A stretch of DNA of 64,000 nt from Pseudoalteromonas luteoviolacea (GTDB taxonomy: Bacteria > Pseudomonadota > Gammaproteobacteria > Enterobacterales > Alteromonadaceae): positions 248,001-312,000 of the forward strand of contig NZ_MAUJ01000006.1 in NCBI RefSeq assembly GCF_001696455.1, written 5' to 3'. This document shows positions 52,589 through 62,492 of this stretch, piece by piece; positions within the stretch are counted from its first letter, which is position 1; every line of letters starts with the position of its first letter. Below the pieces are notes generated by a model. It did not search any database. It saw only the letters and a program-made list of their open reading frames with translations, and was not told the origin of the DNA. A program made the translations under genes and the position numbers.

Positions 52589-52839
52589 TGGAGCGTCCTT
52601 TTTATTTTTGATCTTACATAGGCCAAATAATAATTCCAATAAATTGTGATTATCTTTCGCCAATGCAAATAAAGAGCCGTTGCAAAGCGCTTGCGAATTT
52701 CTCCTCTTCCAGTAACATCAAAATACGATGGCAGTGTGGTAATTGAGGTCCACACTTCTCTCATGCATCCGGATGTGTATTTAGAGAATGTATGTAACTA
52801 CCTAAAGTACAACCATTTTTGATAAATTTTGAGGTTTCG

Positions 52840-53739
52840 ATGTCACAACAACACCCAATAATAGCGATTACAGGAAGTTCTGGCGCGGGCACAACCACCA
52901 CAACTAATGCGATAAAACACATATTTCGAAGCCTTGATGCAAAAGCCGCGTTTGTAGAAGGGGATAGCTTTCATCGTTATACCCGCCCAGAAATGGACAA
53001 GTTAAAACGAGAAGCGCTGCAAGAAGGCAAACACCTGAGCTATTTTGGGCAGCAAGCCAATGATTTTGAGGCCTTAGAAGAGTTATTCTCAAGTTATGGG
53101 CAAACTGGAAATGGACGCATACGTAAGTACTTACATACTTTTGACGATGCTGTTCCTTATAACCAATTACCAGGAACCTTCACACCGTTTCAAGATCTAG
53201 AGCAAAACACAGACATGCTTTTCTATGAGGGCTTACATGGTGGTGTTGTGTCAGAAGCGCATAATGTTGCCAAGCATGTTGATCTGCTAATTGGCATGGT
53301 GCCCATCATCAACTTAGAGTGGATTCAAAAATTGATCCGCGATACTCATGAAAGAGGACACTCAAGAGAAGCAGTGATGACATCTATCGTCCGGAGTATG
53401 GATGATTACATCAATCATATTACCCCACAGTTTTCTCGCACCCATATCAATTTTCAGCGAGTGCCAACCGTTGATACTTCAAACCCGTTTAGCGCTAAAG
53501 ACATTCCATCATTGGATGAAAGCTTCGTAGTAATTCGCTTTAGAGGCATCGATGATGTGGATTTTCCTTATTATTTGCAAATGATTGAAGGGAGCTTTAT
53601 GTCTAGGGTTAATACTCTTGTGGTTCCAGGTGGAAAAATGGGCTTAGCAATGGAGTTAGTATTAACACCGCTAATAAAAGATTTGCTTATTAAAAAGCGC
53701 GCCTATGAGAATTTAGCCCCCACCGATTTGCCAATTTAA
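52840..53739 (+). CDS. prkB: Phosphoribulokinase-like protein PrkB
   Basis: A 299-residue P-loop kinase. GSSGAGTTTT is the Walker A motif; EGDSFHRY and LFYEGLHGG follow as in the PRK/uridine kinase family. The non-photosynthetic gammaproteobacterial branch (PrkB) has unknown physiology, since no RuBisCO is expected here. ATG 52840 with GAGG upstream is preferred to TTG 52819. It stands alone before yjjX. Confidence 0.9.
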   Translation: MSQQHPIIAITGSSGAGTTTTTNAIKHIFRSLDAKAAFVEGDSFHRYTRPEMDKLKREALQEGKHLSYFGQQANDFEALEELFSSYGQTGNGRIRKYLHTFDDAVPYNQLPGTFTPFQDLEQNTDMLFYEGLHGGVVSEAHNVAKHVDLLIGMVPIINLEWIQKLIRDTHERGHSREAVMTSIVRSMDDYINHITPQFSRTHINFQRVPTVDTSNPFSAKDIPSLDESFVVIRFRGIDDVDFPYYLQMIEGSFMSRVNTLVVPGGKMGLAMELVLTPLIKDLLIKKRAYENLAPTDLPI

Positions 53740-53800
53740 TTTGCGTGATCATTACTGAGGCCAGTACACTAGCGACTAAATGAAAAAATAAGAAGACGCT

Positions 53801-54331
53801 ATGATTAAGGTGCTTGTAGGTTCAAAAAACCCAGTAAAAATAAACGCTGCTAAAACCATATTTCAACGTTATTTCCCTGATAACGAAATACAGTGTGAGG
53901 GATTGCACGCACCAAGTGGCGTGGCAGATCAGCCCTTAGGCGAAGCTGATACACTGGCAGGGGCTGAAAATCGAGTGATGTATCTCAAAGCCAACCACAG
54001 CGCAGACTATTACTGCGCCATGGAGGGAGGGGCTGCTAGATTTGATTATGGTGCTGCCACATTTGCATTCGTCGTCATTGCGAACCATCAACAGTCTATA
54101 GTAGGACGCAGTTGCAATCTTCCACTGCCAAATACGATCTATGATGCACTTGAGCAAGGTGAAGAGTTAGGCCATGTCATGGACCGAGTCTTTAACACCA
54201 CCAACATTAAACAGAAAGGCGGAGCTATTGGTTTATTAACCAATAATTTAGCAACGCGAGAAAGTTCATATACGCAGGCACTGACACTTGCAATGGCCCC
54301 TTTTATACATCAAGAATTATATAAATCATGA
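53801..54331 (+). CDS. yjjX: Inosine/xanthosine triphosphatase YjjX
   Basis: A 176-residue protein: VLVGSKNPVKINAAK at the start binds the phosphates, PSGVADQPLGEADTLAGAENR and FDYGAATFAFV are family-typical. It removes non-canonical purine nucleotides (ITP/XTP), cleaning the nucleotide pool. Its stop overlaps the next start (ATGA), coupling it to yjjG. Confidence 0.93.
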   Translation: MIKVLVGSKNPVKINAAKTIFQRYFPDNEIQCEGLHAPSGVADQPLGEADTLAGAENRVMYLKANHSADYYCAMEGGAARFDYGAATFAFVVIANHQQSIVGRSCNLPLPNTIYDALEQGEELGHVMDRVFNTTNIKQKGGAIGLLTNNLATRESSYTQALTLAMAPFIHQELYKS

Positions 54332-55002
54332 AATACACACACATTTTATTTGATGCAGATGAAACACTCTTTCATTTCGACGCTTACATGGGCCTTAAAA
54401 CACTCTTTGCTGAATATGACGTTGAATTTAGCCGCGTGGATTTCGATGAATACCAGAAAGTAAATGCGCCTCTATGGCTTCAGTATCAAGAGGGGAAAAT
54501 TGACGCGCAGACTTTACAGGTAACACGTTTTACCGATTGGGGGAATAGACTCTCAGTTTCACCTGAAATCCTCAATCTCGGCTTTTTAAATTCAATGGCG
54601 CAGATCTGCACACCACTTCCGGGTGCTGAGTCTCTGTTAAAAGCATTAAATCCAAATACTTCCATGAGCATCATTACGAATGGTTTTAGTGCGCTGCAAC
54701 AAAAACGATTGAACAAGACAGGCTTTAGTCATTTCTTTGATCAAGTGGTGATCTCAGAACAAGTCGGCGTGGCTAAACCAGACCCGCAAGTATTTGAGCA
54801 TACTTTTGAGCTACTAGGTAACCCAAATAAAAATCAGGTACTAATGGTCGGTGACACGCCAAAAAGCGATATTTTAGGCGCTAATCGGTTTGGTATAGAT
54901 AGTTGCTGGTTACAGCACGAAGGACAAGTGTGTCCGGAAGATATAAAACCGACTTATCAAGTCAATTCACTGAATGCACTACAGACTCTCTTACTTAGCT
55001 AG
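54328..55002 (+). CDS. yjjG: Pyrimidine 5'-nucleotidase YjjG (HAD family)
   Basis: A 224-residue HAD phosphatase. The motifs are ILFDADETLFHFD (nucleophile Asp and acid/base Asp), SIITNGFS (motif II), AKPDPQVF (Lys) and MVGDTPKSDI (motif IV). YjjG hydrolyses UMP, dUMP and non-canonical pyrimidine nucleotides, so it fits with YjjX in nucleotide sanitation. A 14-bp perfect inverted repeat spans the last codons and the stop. Confidence 0.93.
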   Translation: MKYTHILFDADETLFHFDAYMGLKTLFAEYDVEFSRVDFDEYQKVNAPLWLQYQEGKIDAQTLQVTRFTDWGNRLSVSPEILNLGFLNSMAQICTPLPGAESLLKALNPNTSMSIITNGFSALQQKRLNKTGFSHFFDQVVISEQVGVAKPDPQVFEHTFELLGNPNKNQVLMVGDTPKSDILGANRFGIDSCWLQHEGQVCPEDIKPTYQVNSLNALQTLLLS

Positions 55003-55014
55003 AGTCTGTAGTGC
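54976..55014. terminator. Perfect 14-bp inverted repeat across the yjjG stop
   Basis: Arms 54976-54989 and 55001-55014 (GCACTACAGACTCT and its complement) with an 11-base loop. The stop codon of yjjG is at the loop border and the rlmB stop lies just beyond. No T run follows; it may act as a two-way terminator or stabilise the mRNA ends. Confidence 0.6.
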
Positions 55015-55021
55015 TAAGCGT

Positions 55022-55759
55022 TTATAGGCTACGTTGACGTAACACTTCAAATAAACAAACACCTGTTGCCACTGATACATTCAAGCTAGATACCGTGCCA
55101 ACCATTGGGATTTTCACCAATAAATCACAATGCTCCCGGGTTAACCTGCGCATTCCATCTCCTTCAGCACCCATAACAATAGCAACTGGCCCTTTCAAAT
55201 CAGACGTAAAGATCTCATTGTCGGTCTCACCAGCAGTACCGACAACCCAAACACCTGCGTCTTTGATTTCACGTAGCGTTCTCGCTAGATTAGTTACTTG
55301 AATAAGCGGCACTGTCTCTGCTGCACCACACGCAACTTTACGCGCTGTGCCATTAAGCTTGGCTGACTTGTCCTTAGGTACAATCACAGCATGTACACCT
55401 GCAGCATCTGCACTGCGTAAGCATGCACCCAAATTATGCGGGTCAGTTACACCATCTAACACTAAGAAAAATGGCGCATTGTTTGCGTCAATAATGGCCT
55501 TTAAATCATTCTCATTGAGCGCTTTTGGAGCTTTAACATTGGCAATAATTCCTTGATGCTGTTCACCTTTAGCCTTATTGTCGAGCGCTTTTCTCTGCAT
55601 AAATTGTACAGAAATACCAAACTTACGAGCCTCGTTGACGACCGCACTTAAGCGCTTGTCATCTCGTCCTTTAAGGGCGTAGATCTCTAAAAATCGCTCT
55701 GGCTCTTTTGCCAAAATAGCTTCGATAGAATGAAAACCAAAAATTAATTCATTACTCAA
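55022..55759 (-). CDS. rlmB: 23S rRNA (guanosine-2251-2'-O)-methyltransferase RlmB
   Basis: A 245-residue SpoU/TrmH family enzyme that methylates G2251 in 23S rRNA using S-adenosylmethionine. The knotted domain motifs are DPHNLGACLRSADAAG, VMGAEGDGM and SLNVSVATGV. The start is TTG 55759 (MSNELIFGFHS, like E. coli MSEMIYGIHA), with GGAG at the right distance; no ATG in frame is nearby. It follows rnr by two bases, the usual rnr-rlmB operon. Confidence 0.95.
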   Translation of the reverse strand: MSNELIFGFHSIEAILAKEPERFLEIYALKGRDDKRLSAVVNEARKFGISVQFMQRKALDNKAKGEQHQGIIANVKAPKALNENDLKAIIDANNAPFFLVLDGVTDPHNLGACLRSADAAGVHAVIVPKDKSAKLNGTARKVACGAAETVPLIQVTNLARTLREIKDAGVWVVGTAGETDNEIFTSDLKGPVAIVMGAEGDGMRRLTREHCDLLVKIPMVGTVSSLNVSVATGVCLFEVLRQRSL

Positions 55760-55761
55760 AA

Positions 55762-58251
55762 TTATGCTCCAGCACTGTTCTTTTGTCGCTTACGGGCGTT
55801 TTTCCCAGGTCGTTTCGCTTTAGTAGACTTTTTACCTACACTCTTTTTCGTCACTTTTTTCGTACCTGAGGCGCTCGCTTTTTTACTCTTTTTCAACACA
55901 CCTTTTGGTGTGGTCTTTTTACGCTTTTTCGCTTTTTTACTGTCTTTGTCCGCTTTTTCTTCCGATTTTGCGGGCTTCTCATTCGGTATCTTTCCCGCCT
56001 TTAACTGAGCTCGTACGCTGCTACTGGCGGCTTTTTCCGATTTATGTTTTTTACGTCTACGTGCATATCGATCTGGCTCTGCTTCGTCTGCTAAAGCCAA
56101 GTTAATACGTCTTTCATCCAAACTCACCGACGCCACCACAACACTGAGCTTATCCCCCAGACGGTAGACCGTTTTACTGTGCTCACCCACCAAGCAATGT
56201 TTTGCGCCATCAAAATGGAAGTACTCATGACCTAAATTACTGACATGGATCAGACCATCAATCTGCAATTCATCTAGACGAACAAATAGCCCAAAATTAG
56301 TCACCGATGAAATCACACCAGAGAATTCATTACCGACATGATCTTGCATAAACTCGCATTTAAGCCAATCTGCGACTTCACGGGTAGCATCATCGGCACG
56401 ACGTTCTGTCATAGAGCATTGTTCACCCAATTGATCGGCTTCATCGTCAGAATAGACATACGCACCAGAAACTTGCTGCCCTTGTTCGGCCAAAATCCCC
56501 TTAATTGCACGATGTACCACTAGATCTGGGTAACGTCTAATTGGTGAGGTAAAGTGAGCATACGCTTTTAATGCCAATCCATAGTGGCCAATATTATCTG
56601 GTTGATAGACCGCCTGCTTCATTGAGCGTAATAACATGGTTTGGATCAGCTCGGTTTCTGGACGTTCGCCCAATGCATTTAATGCTTCGGTAAGTTCCAG
56701 TGGAGTCGGCTCATGACCGATTATGCTCTCAATTCCTAGATCTTGTAAAAACTGTCTGAAGTGGCTCAGTTTTTCAGGATCTGGTTCATCATGAACACGA
56801 TACAAGCTGCTTGCTTCATGTTTTTCTAACAACCTTGCTGCTGACACATTGGCTAAAATCATACATTCTTCGATCAGCTTATGCGCATCATTGCGCACCA
56901 CAGGGACGATAGACTCTATTTTACGATACGCATTGAAGACAAATCGCGTTTCCAGCGTTTCAAACTCAATGGCTCCACGTACTTGACGGGCTGATTTCAG
57001 TGCCATGTACATATTGTGTAACTCGCTCAGATGCGGTACCACTTCAGCGTATTCGCTGCGAAGCTTTTCGTCGCCTTGCAAAATCTGATGCACTTTGGTG
57101 TAAGTCATCCGTGCATGTGAATTCATGACGGCTTCGTAAAAGCGATAACCAGATAAACGACCTGCCTCAGATACCGTCATCTCTGCCACCATACAGAGTC
57201 TATCTACCTTTGGATTTAATGAGCACAGCCCATTTGAAAGGACTTTAGGTAACATAGGGACCACTTGCTCAGGAAAGTACACTGAGTTGCCACGCTCAAT
57301 TGCTTCTTGATCAAGTGGGCTATTTTTCTCCACATAGTGAGATACATCCGCAATCGCAACCCACAGACGCCAACCCCCAGCGCGTTTTCGCTCACAGTAA
57401 ACCGCATCATCAAAATCACGGGCATCTTCACCATCAATCGTCAGTAGCGGCAGGTTTCGTAGATCAATACGCCCCTGTTTATCACGCTCACACACGTGTT
57501 CTCCGTGTTTACTGACTTGCTCTTCTACAGCTTGTGGCCAGATATGGGGAATATCATGGTTTCTCAGCGCCACCTCGATTTCCATGCCTGGCGCCATATG
57601 GTCGCCAATCACATCCGTGACTTTACCCACCGCATTCATTTGTTTGCTTGGACGCTGGGTAATTTGAACTTGAACCATTTGATTATGACGCGCACCCTTT
57701 TCACTGCCCGGCAATATAACGATATCTTGAGATATACGCGGGTCTTCAGGTACCACAACCGCCATGCCATGCTCGACAAAGTAGCGCCCAATTATCGGGG
57801 CACGTTCACCTTCTAAAACTCTAACAATGCGTGCCTCAACCTTGCCGCCAGAGCCGCGACTCGCCGCTTTAGCAAGCACTAGATCGCCATGAAGTACTTT
57901 GTCCATTTGATGGCGTGTGATGAACCAATCTTTTTTCTCACCTTCCACTTCTAAAAAGCCAAAGCCATCACGGTGTCCAATCACTTTGCCTTTGACAAGA
58001 CCGTCATCACAAGGAATGACATAGCACTTAAACTTATTAAAGTGCAATTGACCATCACGCTCCATCGCACGTAATCGCCTTTTGAAGGCCACCTGCCGCT
58101 CTTCATCAAACACATTAAGTGCCTGACACAACTGACTAAAGCTGGTCTTTTTGGTGCTGGCTTTGATGTGTTCTAGTATGTACTCACGGCTAGGTACCGG
58201 ATTGTCGTATTTTTCTTGTTCTCTTGAGAGATAGGGATCCTGCTTTGGCAT
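55762..58251 (-). CDS. rnr: Ribonuclease R
   Basis: An 829-residue 3'-5' exoribonuclease. Order: N-terminal helix-turn-helix region, two cold-shock domains (about 80-240), the RNB catalytic domain (LLTIDGEDARDFDDAVYC with the metal-binding Asp cluster; HFTSPIRRYPDLVVHR), an S1 domain (FSGVISSVTNFGLFVRLDELQIDGL) and a Lys-rich basic tail of about 90 residues. It degrades structured RNA and takes part in rRNA and mRNA quality control. First gene of the rnr-rlmB operon. Confidence 0.97.
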   Translation of the reverse strand: MPKQDPYLSREQEKYDNPVPSREYILEHIKASTKKTSFSQLCQALNVFDEERQVAFKRRLRAMERDGQLHFNKFKCYVIPCDDGLVKGKVIGHRDGFGFLEVEGEKKDWFITRHQMDKVLHGDLVLAKAASRGSGGKVEARIVRVLEGERAPIIGRYFVEHGMAVVVPEDPRISQDIVILPGSEKGARHNQMVQVQITQRPSKQMNAVGKVTDVIGDHMAPGMEIEVALRNHDIPHIWPQAVEEQVSKHGEHVCERDKQGRIDLRNLPLLTIDGEDARDFDDAVYCERKRAGGWRLWVAIADVSHYVEKNSPLDQEAIERGNSVYFPEQVVPMLPKVLSNGLCSLNPKVDRLCMVAEMTVSEAGRLSGYRFYEAVMNSHARMTYTKVHQILQGDEKLRSEYAEVVPHLSELHNMYMALKSARQVRGAIEFETLETRFVFNAYRKIESIVPVVRNDAHKLIEECMILANVSAARLLEKHEASSLYRVHDEPDPEKLSHFRQFLQDLGIESIIGHEPTPLELTEALNALGERPETELIQTMLLRSMKQAVYQPDNIGHYGLALKAYAHFTSPIRRYPDLVVHRAIKGILAEQGQQVSGAYVYSDDEADQLGEQCSMTERRADDATREVADWLKCEFMQDHVGNEFSGVISSVTNFGLFVRLDELQIDGLIHVSNLGHEYFHFDGAKHCLVGEHSKTVYRLGDKLSVVVASVSLDERRINLALADEAEPDRYARRRKKHKSEKAASSSVRAQLKAGKIPNEKPAKSEEKADKDSKKAKKRKKTTPKGVLKKSKKASASGTKKVTKKSVGKKSTKAKRPGKNARKRQKNSAGA

Positions 58252-58412
58252 GCATTATCTGTGTAAAGGAGTTATAGCTTTATTCTAACGCAAAACAGCA
58301 TAATGACCTAACCCCATAAAGCGCCATTTTTAAGATTAAAAGCTTATAAAAGGCAGCAGGTAACACTGAATTTTGTCACCCAGAGCTCAGAGGAGGTCCT
58401 TTCCCGCTGCAC

Positions 58413-61400
58413 TTAAAACTTGCCAACCAAGTTCAAAAACCAACCTTTAGAGTCATAGTCTAAATCCGTCAAATCATCTGAGAAGCTCGTGAAGTTATAG
58501 CCTACTCCTAGCTTCATATGCTCCCCGACATGACGATGAATCGCCAAAAGCGCGCCAGAACGGTTATCTTGTGCCAGATCCACTGATAAATTTCGCCATT
58601 CAATGGTGGCATCCCAGTTGTGTATCATGTGATAGTCGGCGCGCAACACATGAAGGGTCGCTGCTGAATTCACCCACTCTCCTGTGTCCCGACCCATTCG
58701 GATCTCACCGACTCGTTGCGCCAGCTTACCCCCCAGCTTCCAGCGCTCAGTAAGCTGGTAATCCACATCCAGCATCCACACTTTACTGCGCTGTTGTGGT
58801 GTATTGTCTAAACCAGCTCCGCTAAGTTGAGAAGCTGGTGCTAAATCCTCTAGGTAAGTAAAGCTTGCTAGACCGAACCATGGGCTCGCGGCAATTGGCC
58901 TGTATGCGAAGCCAAACTGCGCCTCAGTAAAATCACTGTTTAACGCGCCTCGTGACTGACTATCAGCTAAAGAACTATCACTTTGGGCCCAATCTAGCCT
59001 CAGTTGTGCACGCCAATCGGTACTGATTTTGGCTTGGATATTTTGTCTAGTAAGCCAAGATGTACGAGTTTCGGTGCTATTTTCATCTTCTCTATATTCT
59101 AAAGCGCCGCGCCATTGCCAAGTCTCATTCTGAAATCCAACCGAAAAGGTTGTGGCGTCTCGCTCAATGAGGTCTTCTCCCTGCTCTAACTTCCCTTGCT
59201 CTAACCCAAAACCAGCCTGCCAACCTGCAAGAAAACGATGCTCAACACCATAGGCATGCGTCAGCCCTGTTTGTCTTGTGTCTTGCTGCCAGATTTGCTC
59301 AGCATAGACACTCGTTGCCGAGTTAAATCGATGTCTGGAGCCTGTCACCCAGTTCTTTTTCCTCCCATTGGAAAATATATCACCTCCATCGGGATCAACT
59401 CGATACTCGAGATATAGATTACTGGCGTCTTGATAGTGCCAAGTGGCACCCAGTTTACCTGCTTCACCCAAGTTTCCATCAGAGAGCTCTGTATTAAGTT
59501 CAAATTTATCAATAATTTGAGCTTCCACACCTAAACCCACTCGATTGTTTGCCGCACGCGCATGCGCGCGCTCCACTGAGCCTTGTACAAAAGCATAAGG
59601 TTGCCAATATTCGGAGCCGCTAAAGTCAATTTGCATCACAACGTCCGTGCGACCACCTTCGTCCCTCTGAGGAGTATTTGTAATCTCTGTCGCGTTTTTT
59701 GAGCGTTTCTTGTCTTCATGACGAACACCCACACTCGCCTTCCAATCGCGATTTAACTGATAGATATAGCCAACTTCAGCAGCCTGTCGGCGCTGCTGGG
59801 TTTGCGCATCTTGTATATCGACTTTTAAATTTAGTGCATGGCTTTCATTGATTTGCCACTCCCAAAAAGTACCAAATGCTTCGGTATCAACAGGACTTAC
59901 TTGGCCTGTTGAATTAAACCCCATAGCAGCTTGTTGCCAATAAAACTGCCCTCGTCCCTGTTCATTGAAGCCAATGTCAGAAAGTTCAAATGCACTTTCA
60001 ATACGCTTCGCATTGGCCTTTACCCCGCGTTCAGCGGATTGCTGTGGCTCAAAGTTGATGCCACCATTAAAAGAGCTTTGAATATCCGTGATACCTTCAG
60101 TTTGTGCTAATTCCACTTTTACGTAAGCGCTGTCGCTCGCACGATATGTCGCATCGAGTGCTGCTAACGTATCATCGAACACGGCTTGTTCTTGATGACT
60201 GAAGGTCGCCCCTAATTGGAGCTTATCATTGAGCCAATGGCTTAATCTTGCACCATAGGTCAGGTTATCTAACTCATCGATACCGGGTGTGTATTCATAT
60301 TGGGCAACCAAATAGACGGGGTTACTGTCTAAACTGGCAGTGCGTACAAGTAAGTCATCTTGCTCAAAGGATGACAGAGGACGACTCAATAATACTCGCC
60401 CTTGCAGCGCATCAATATCATAGTCTTGCCCCGGTGATAAACGTCTTCTGACCAACACCAATCCTGTCACTTTATCTCGCACTTCAATTGCTACCTGCTC
60501 AGAGCCCTGAATAATATCTTGATGTTGTAGATAGTAGAGCGATCCCCCCGTCGAGCGATGAGATTCGTAGGCAGCGAGTGTGTTAGCTTGCGCAGCGAAA
60601 ACCTGAGTCTGCGTTTGACCGTCACCGTCTATATTCACTGCCTCACTAATATATTTAGCTTGCAGACCATATAAACCACGCTCAACTCGAGCCAGCTCAG
60701 TGTCGCTTATTCTAGTATGAAAGTTGCCCCATAAAATATGCGATTGTGCCTTTTCTACTTTCAGATAGACTTTTCCGTTACTCGGCGCATCGTCTGTCAC
60801 AGTAGAATCATCACCATACTCTGTTGGATGTTGCTCTTCTTCCAAACGACGGAACAAACTTTTGGGGTCTTTCTCATGAAGCCCAGAGAGCAGTTTATTG
60901 AGTGGTTGTTCATGCGTATCAATACGCGCGGTTACTTGGTACTCATCTTGCCATTTCCCGGTCACATAACCACTTAAACGGCCTTCAGCAAATAAGTTAC
61001 CATCACGGTTATGCTCACTATTCAAAAGTGATACTGGACCATTATGACTATTTTGACCTAGTGTCAAATCTGCCATTGCAACGTAAAACCAATCACTTTG
61101 TGGCAGGGCCAAATCACGATGGATTAAGTGACCCTGTCCTTGGCTATCTAACAATGCGACTTCAGCTCGATGAAATCCACTTGCAACGATTTGCTGGTGG
61201 ACAAACTTTCGCTCACGATTTACAGCAACAACTCGCCCCAAAAAATAAACGCGATGATGTAAGGGCACCTGTTGACCATACAAGGTCAATGTTCCACCTT
61301 TTAGTTTGATGTTTTGTTTGGCCAGCATAGACTGCCCATACCCAGCCATTAAATAACCTTCCAGTTTGTCTTTCTCAATCGCAAATCGCGGTCTAAAATC

Positions 61401-62492
61401 TGCTTGCACAAGACTCGTTTCATCAAACCGCCCCTGCTTATCATAGACTCTTAGTCGATATTTCAAACTCATACCCAGCAAGTTACTCGGCAGGCGCCAG
61501 CGTCCAGATAAATCATCGTCTAAGGCCACTTTTGCCAACACCCTTTGACTATTTGGCGCTAAAACCTGCACTTCAGCATAATCAAAAAAGCTGTGATAGT
61601 TACTATAGCCCTTCAGGTTTAACATCAGGGTGTTACCTGACTTGGTCAATGCGTGTTGAATGTTGAGTTTAGGTAACGCGTTGAGTGGGTCATACTTTAA
61701 CTGCAAGTTAAAGTCGGCGAGATTTACATCGGCACAACGCTGAGAGTCTGCATTGTTAGTACCGTCTTTTGGACTAAAAGGTTTACCATCAAGAGTGATG
61801 CTCAACGGCCCTTTGTTAGTAATCTTGCGATTACATACATTGTCACGAACAGGTGGCGCAATAACATGTGCTTCTGAGACCGTTCTTGTTTCAGTATATA
61901 CCGCAATCACCTCAACACGACGGTTTCTTGCCATACCTTCAAGTGTCTCATTGCTGGCAATAGGCTCTAGGTTAGAACGCCCCTCAGTCGTCGTTTTCGA
62001 AGTGTTCAGTCCGAGCTGTTCACGGAAATATGCCGCTACAATTTTGGCTCGATGCTCAGACAACCCTTGGTTTGTCTTATAAATCTTACGCGCATTGGCA
62101 CTTAAGCGCTGTGAATCTGCGTGCCCAATAAAATGCAATCTAATGTCTTGCTTGCCACGCAATACACCAACAATGCGATCCATCTCTAATTTTGTAGTAC
62201 CAGTAAGGTAATGTTTACCCGATACAAAGCGGATTGCCGAATCTTTGACAAACTCAGCAGACTTATTGTCTTTTACTTCACGACTCACAGTGACTTGTTT
62301 CGCTTTTGGCTCACTCAGTCCACTAAATACAAAGTGCTTTTGTACAAGTACTTTTTCGGTATTTACCTGCGCATCTAAGACACTCGATCTCTCCTCTGAT
62401 AGAGTTGGCGTCATCGCATAACTTACAAACGGCGTCGCACTCGCTAGGCCACATAAAATCGTCAGAGGAGATAAAGTGAAGCGGTTAATCAC
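58413..62492 (-). CDS. Large envelope protein: OmpA-like domain plus C-terminal beta barrel
   Basis: A 1359-residue protein with an N-terminal signal peptide. Residues about 85-205 form an OmpA-like peptidoglycan-binding domain (LHFIGHADSQRLS, LSEHRAKIVAAYF, GRSNLEPIASNETLEGMARNRRVEV). The middle (about 230-700) is beta-rich. The last roughly 550 residues look like outer membrane beta strands and end NLVGKF with a terminal Phe. An OmpA domain in front of the barrel is the reverse of usual OmpA. The GTG start at 62492 has AGGAG upstream and overlaps the preceding gene by eight bases, so the two are coupled. Probably an outer membrane partner or translocator of the preceding gene product; function unknown. 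Confidence 0.75.
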   Translation of the reverse strand: MINRFTLSPLTILCGLASATPFVSYAMTPTLSEERSSVLDAQVNTEKVLVQKHFVFSGLSEPKAKQVTVSREVKDNKSAEFVKDSAIRFVSGKHYLTGTTKLEMDRIVGVLRGKQDIRLHFIGHADSQRLSANARKIYKTNQGLSEHRAKIVAAYFREQLGLNTSKTTTEGRSNLEPIASNETLEGMARNRRVEVIAVYTETRTVSEAHVIAPPVRDNVCNRKITNKGPLSITLDGKPFSPKDGTNNADSQRCADVNLADFNLQLKYDPLNALPKLNIQHALTKSGNTLMLNLKGYSNYHSFFDYAEVQVLAPNSQRVLAKVALDDDLSGRWRLPSNLLGMSLKYRLRVYDKQGRFDETSLVQADFRPRFAIEKDKLEGYLMAGYGQSMLAKQNIKLKGGTLTLYGQQVPLHHRVYFLGRVVAVNRERKFVHQQIVASGFHRAEVALLDSQGQGHLIHRDLALPQSDWFYVAMADLTLGQNSHNGPVSLLNSEHNRDGNLFAEGRLSGYVTGKWQDEYQVTARIDTHEQPLNKLLSGLHEKDPKSLFRRLEEEQHPTEYGDDSTVTDDAPSNGKVYLKVEKAQSHILWGNFHTRISDTELARVERGLYGLQAKYISEAVNIDGDGQTQTQVFAAQANTLAAYESHRSTGGSLYYLQHQDIIQGSEQVAIEVRDKVTGLVLVRRRLSPGQDYDIDALQGRVLLSRPLSSFEQDDLLVRTASLDSNPVYLVAQYEYTPGIDELDNLTYGARLSHWLNDKLQLGATFSHQEQAVFDDTLAALDATYRASDSAYVKVELAQTEGITDIQSSFNGGINFEPQQSAERGVKANAKRIESAFELSDIGFNEQGRGQFYWQQAAMGFNSTGQVSPVDTEAFGTFWEWQINESHALNLKVDIQDAQTQQRRQAAEVGYIYQLNRDWKASVGVRHEDKKRSKNATEITNTPQRDEGGRTDVVMQIDFSGSEYWQPYAFVQGSVERAHARAANNRVGLGVEAQIIDKFELNTELSDGNLGEAGKLGATWHYQDASNLYLEYRVDPDGGDIFSNGRKKNWVTGSRHRFNSATSVYAEQIWQQDTRQTGLTHAYGVEHRFLAGWQAGFGLEQGKLEQGEDLIERDATTFSVGFQNETWQWRGALEYREDENSTETRTSWLTRQNIQAKISTDWRAQLRLDWAQSDSSLADSQSRGALNSDFTEAQFGFAYRPIAASPWFGLASFTYLEDLAPASQLSGAGLDNTPQQRSKVWMLDVDYQLTERWKLGGKLAQRVGEIRMGRDTGEWVNSAATLHVLRADYHMIHNWDATIEWRNLSVDLAQDNRSGALLAIHRHVGEHMKLGVGYNFTSFSDDLTDLDYDSKGWFLNLVGKF

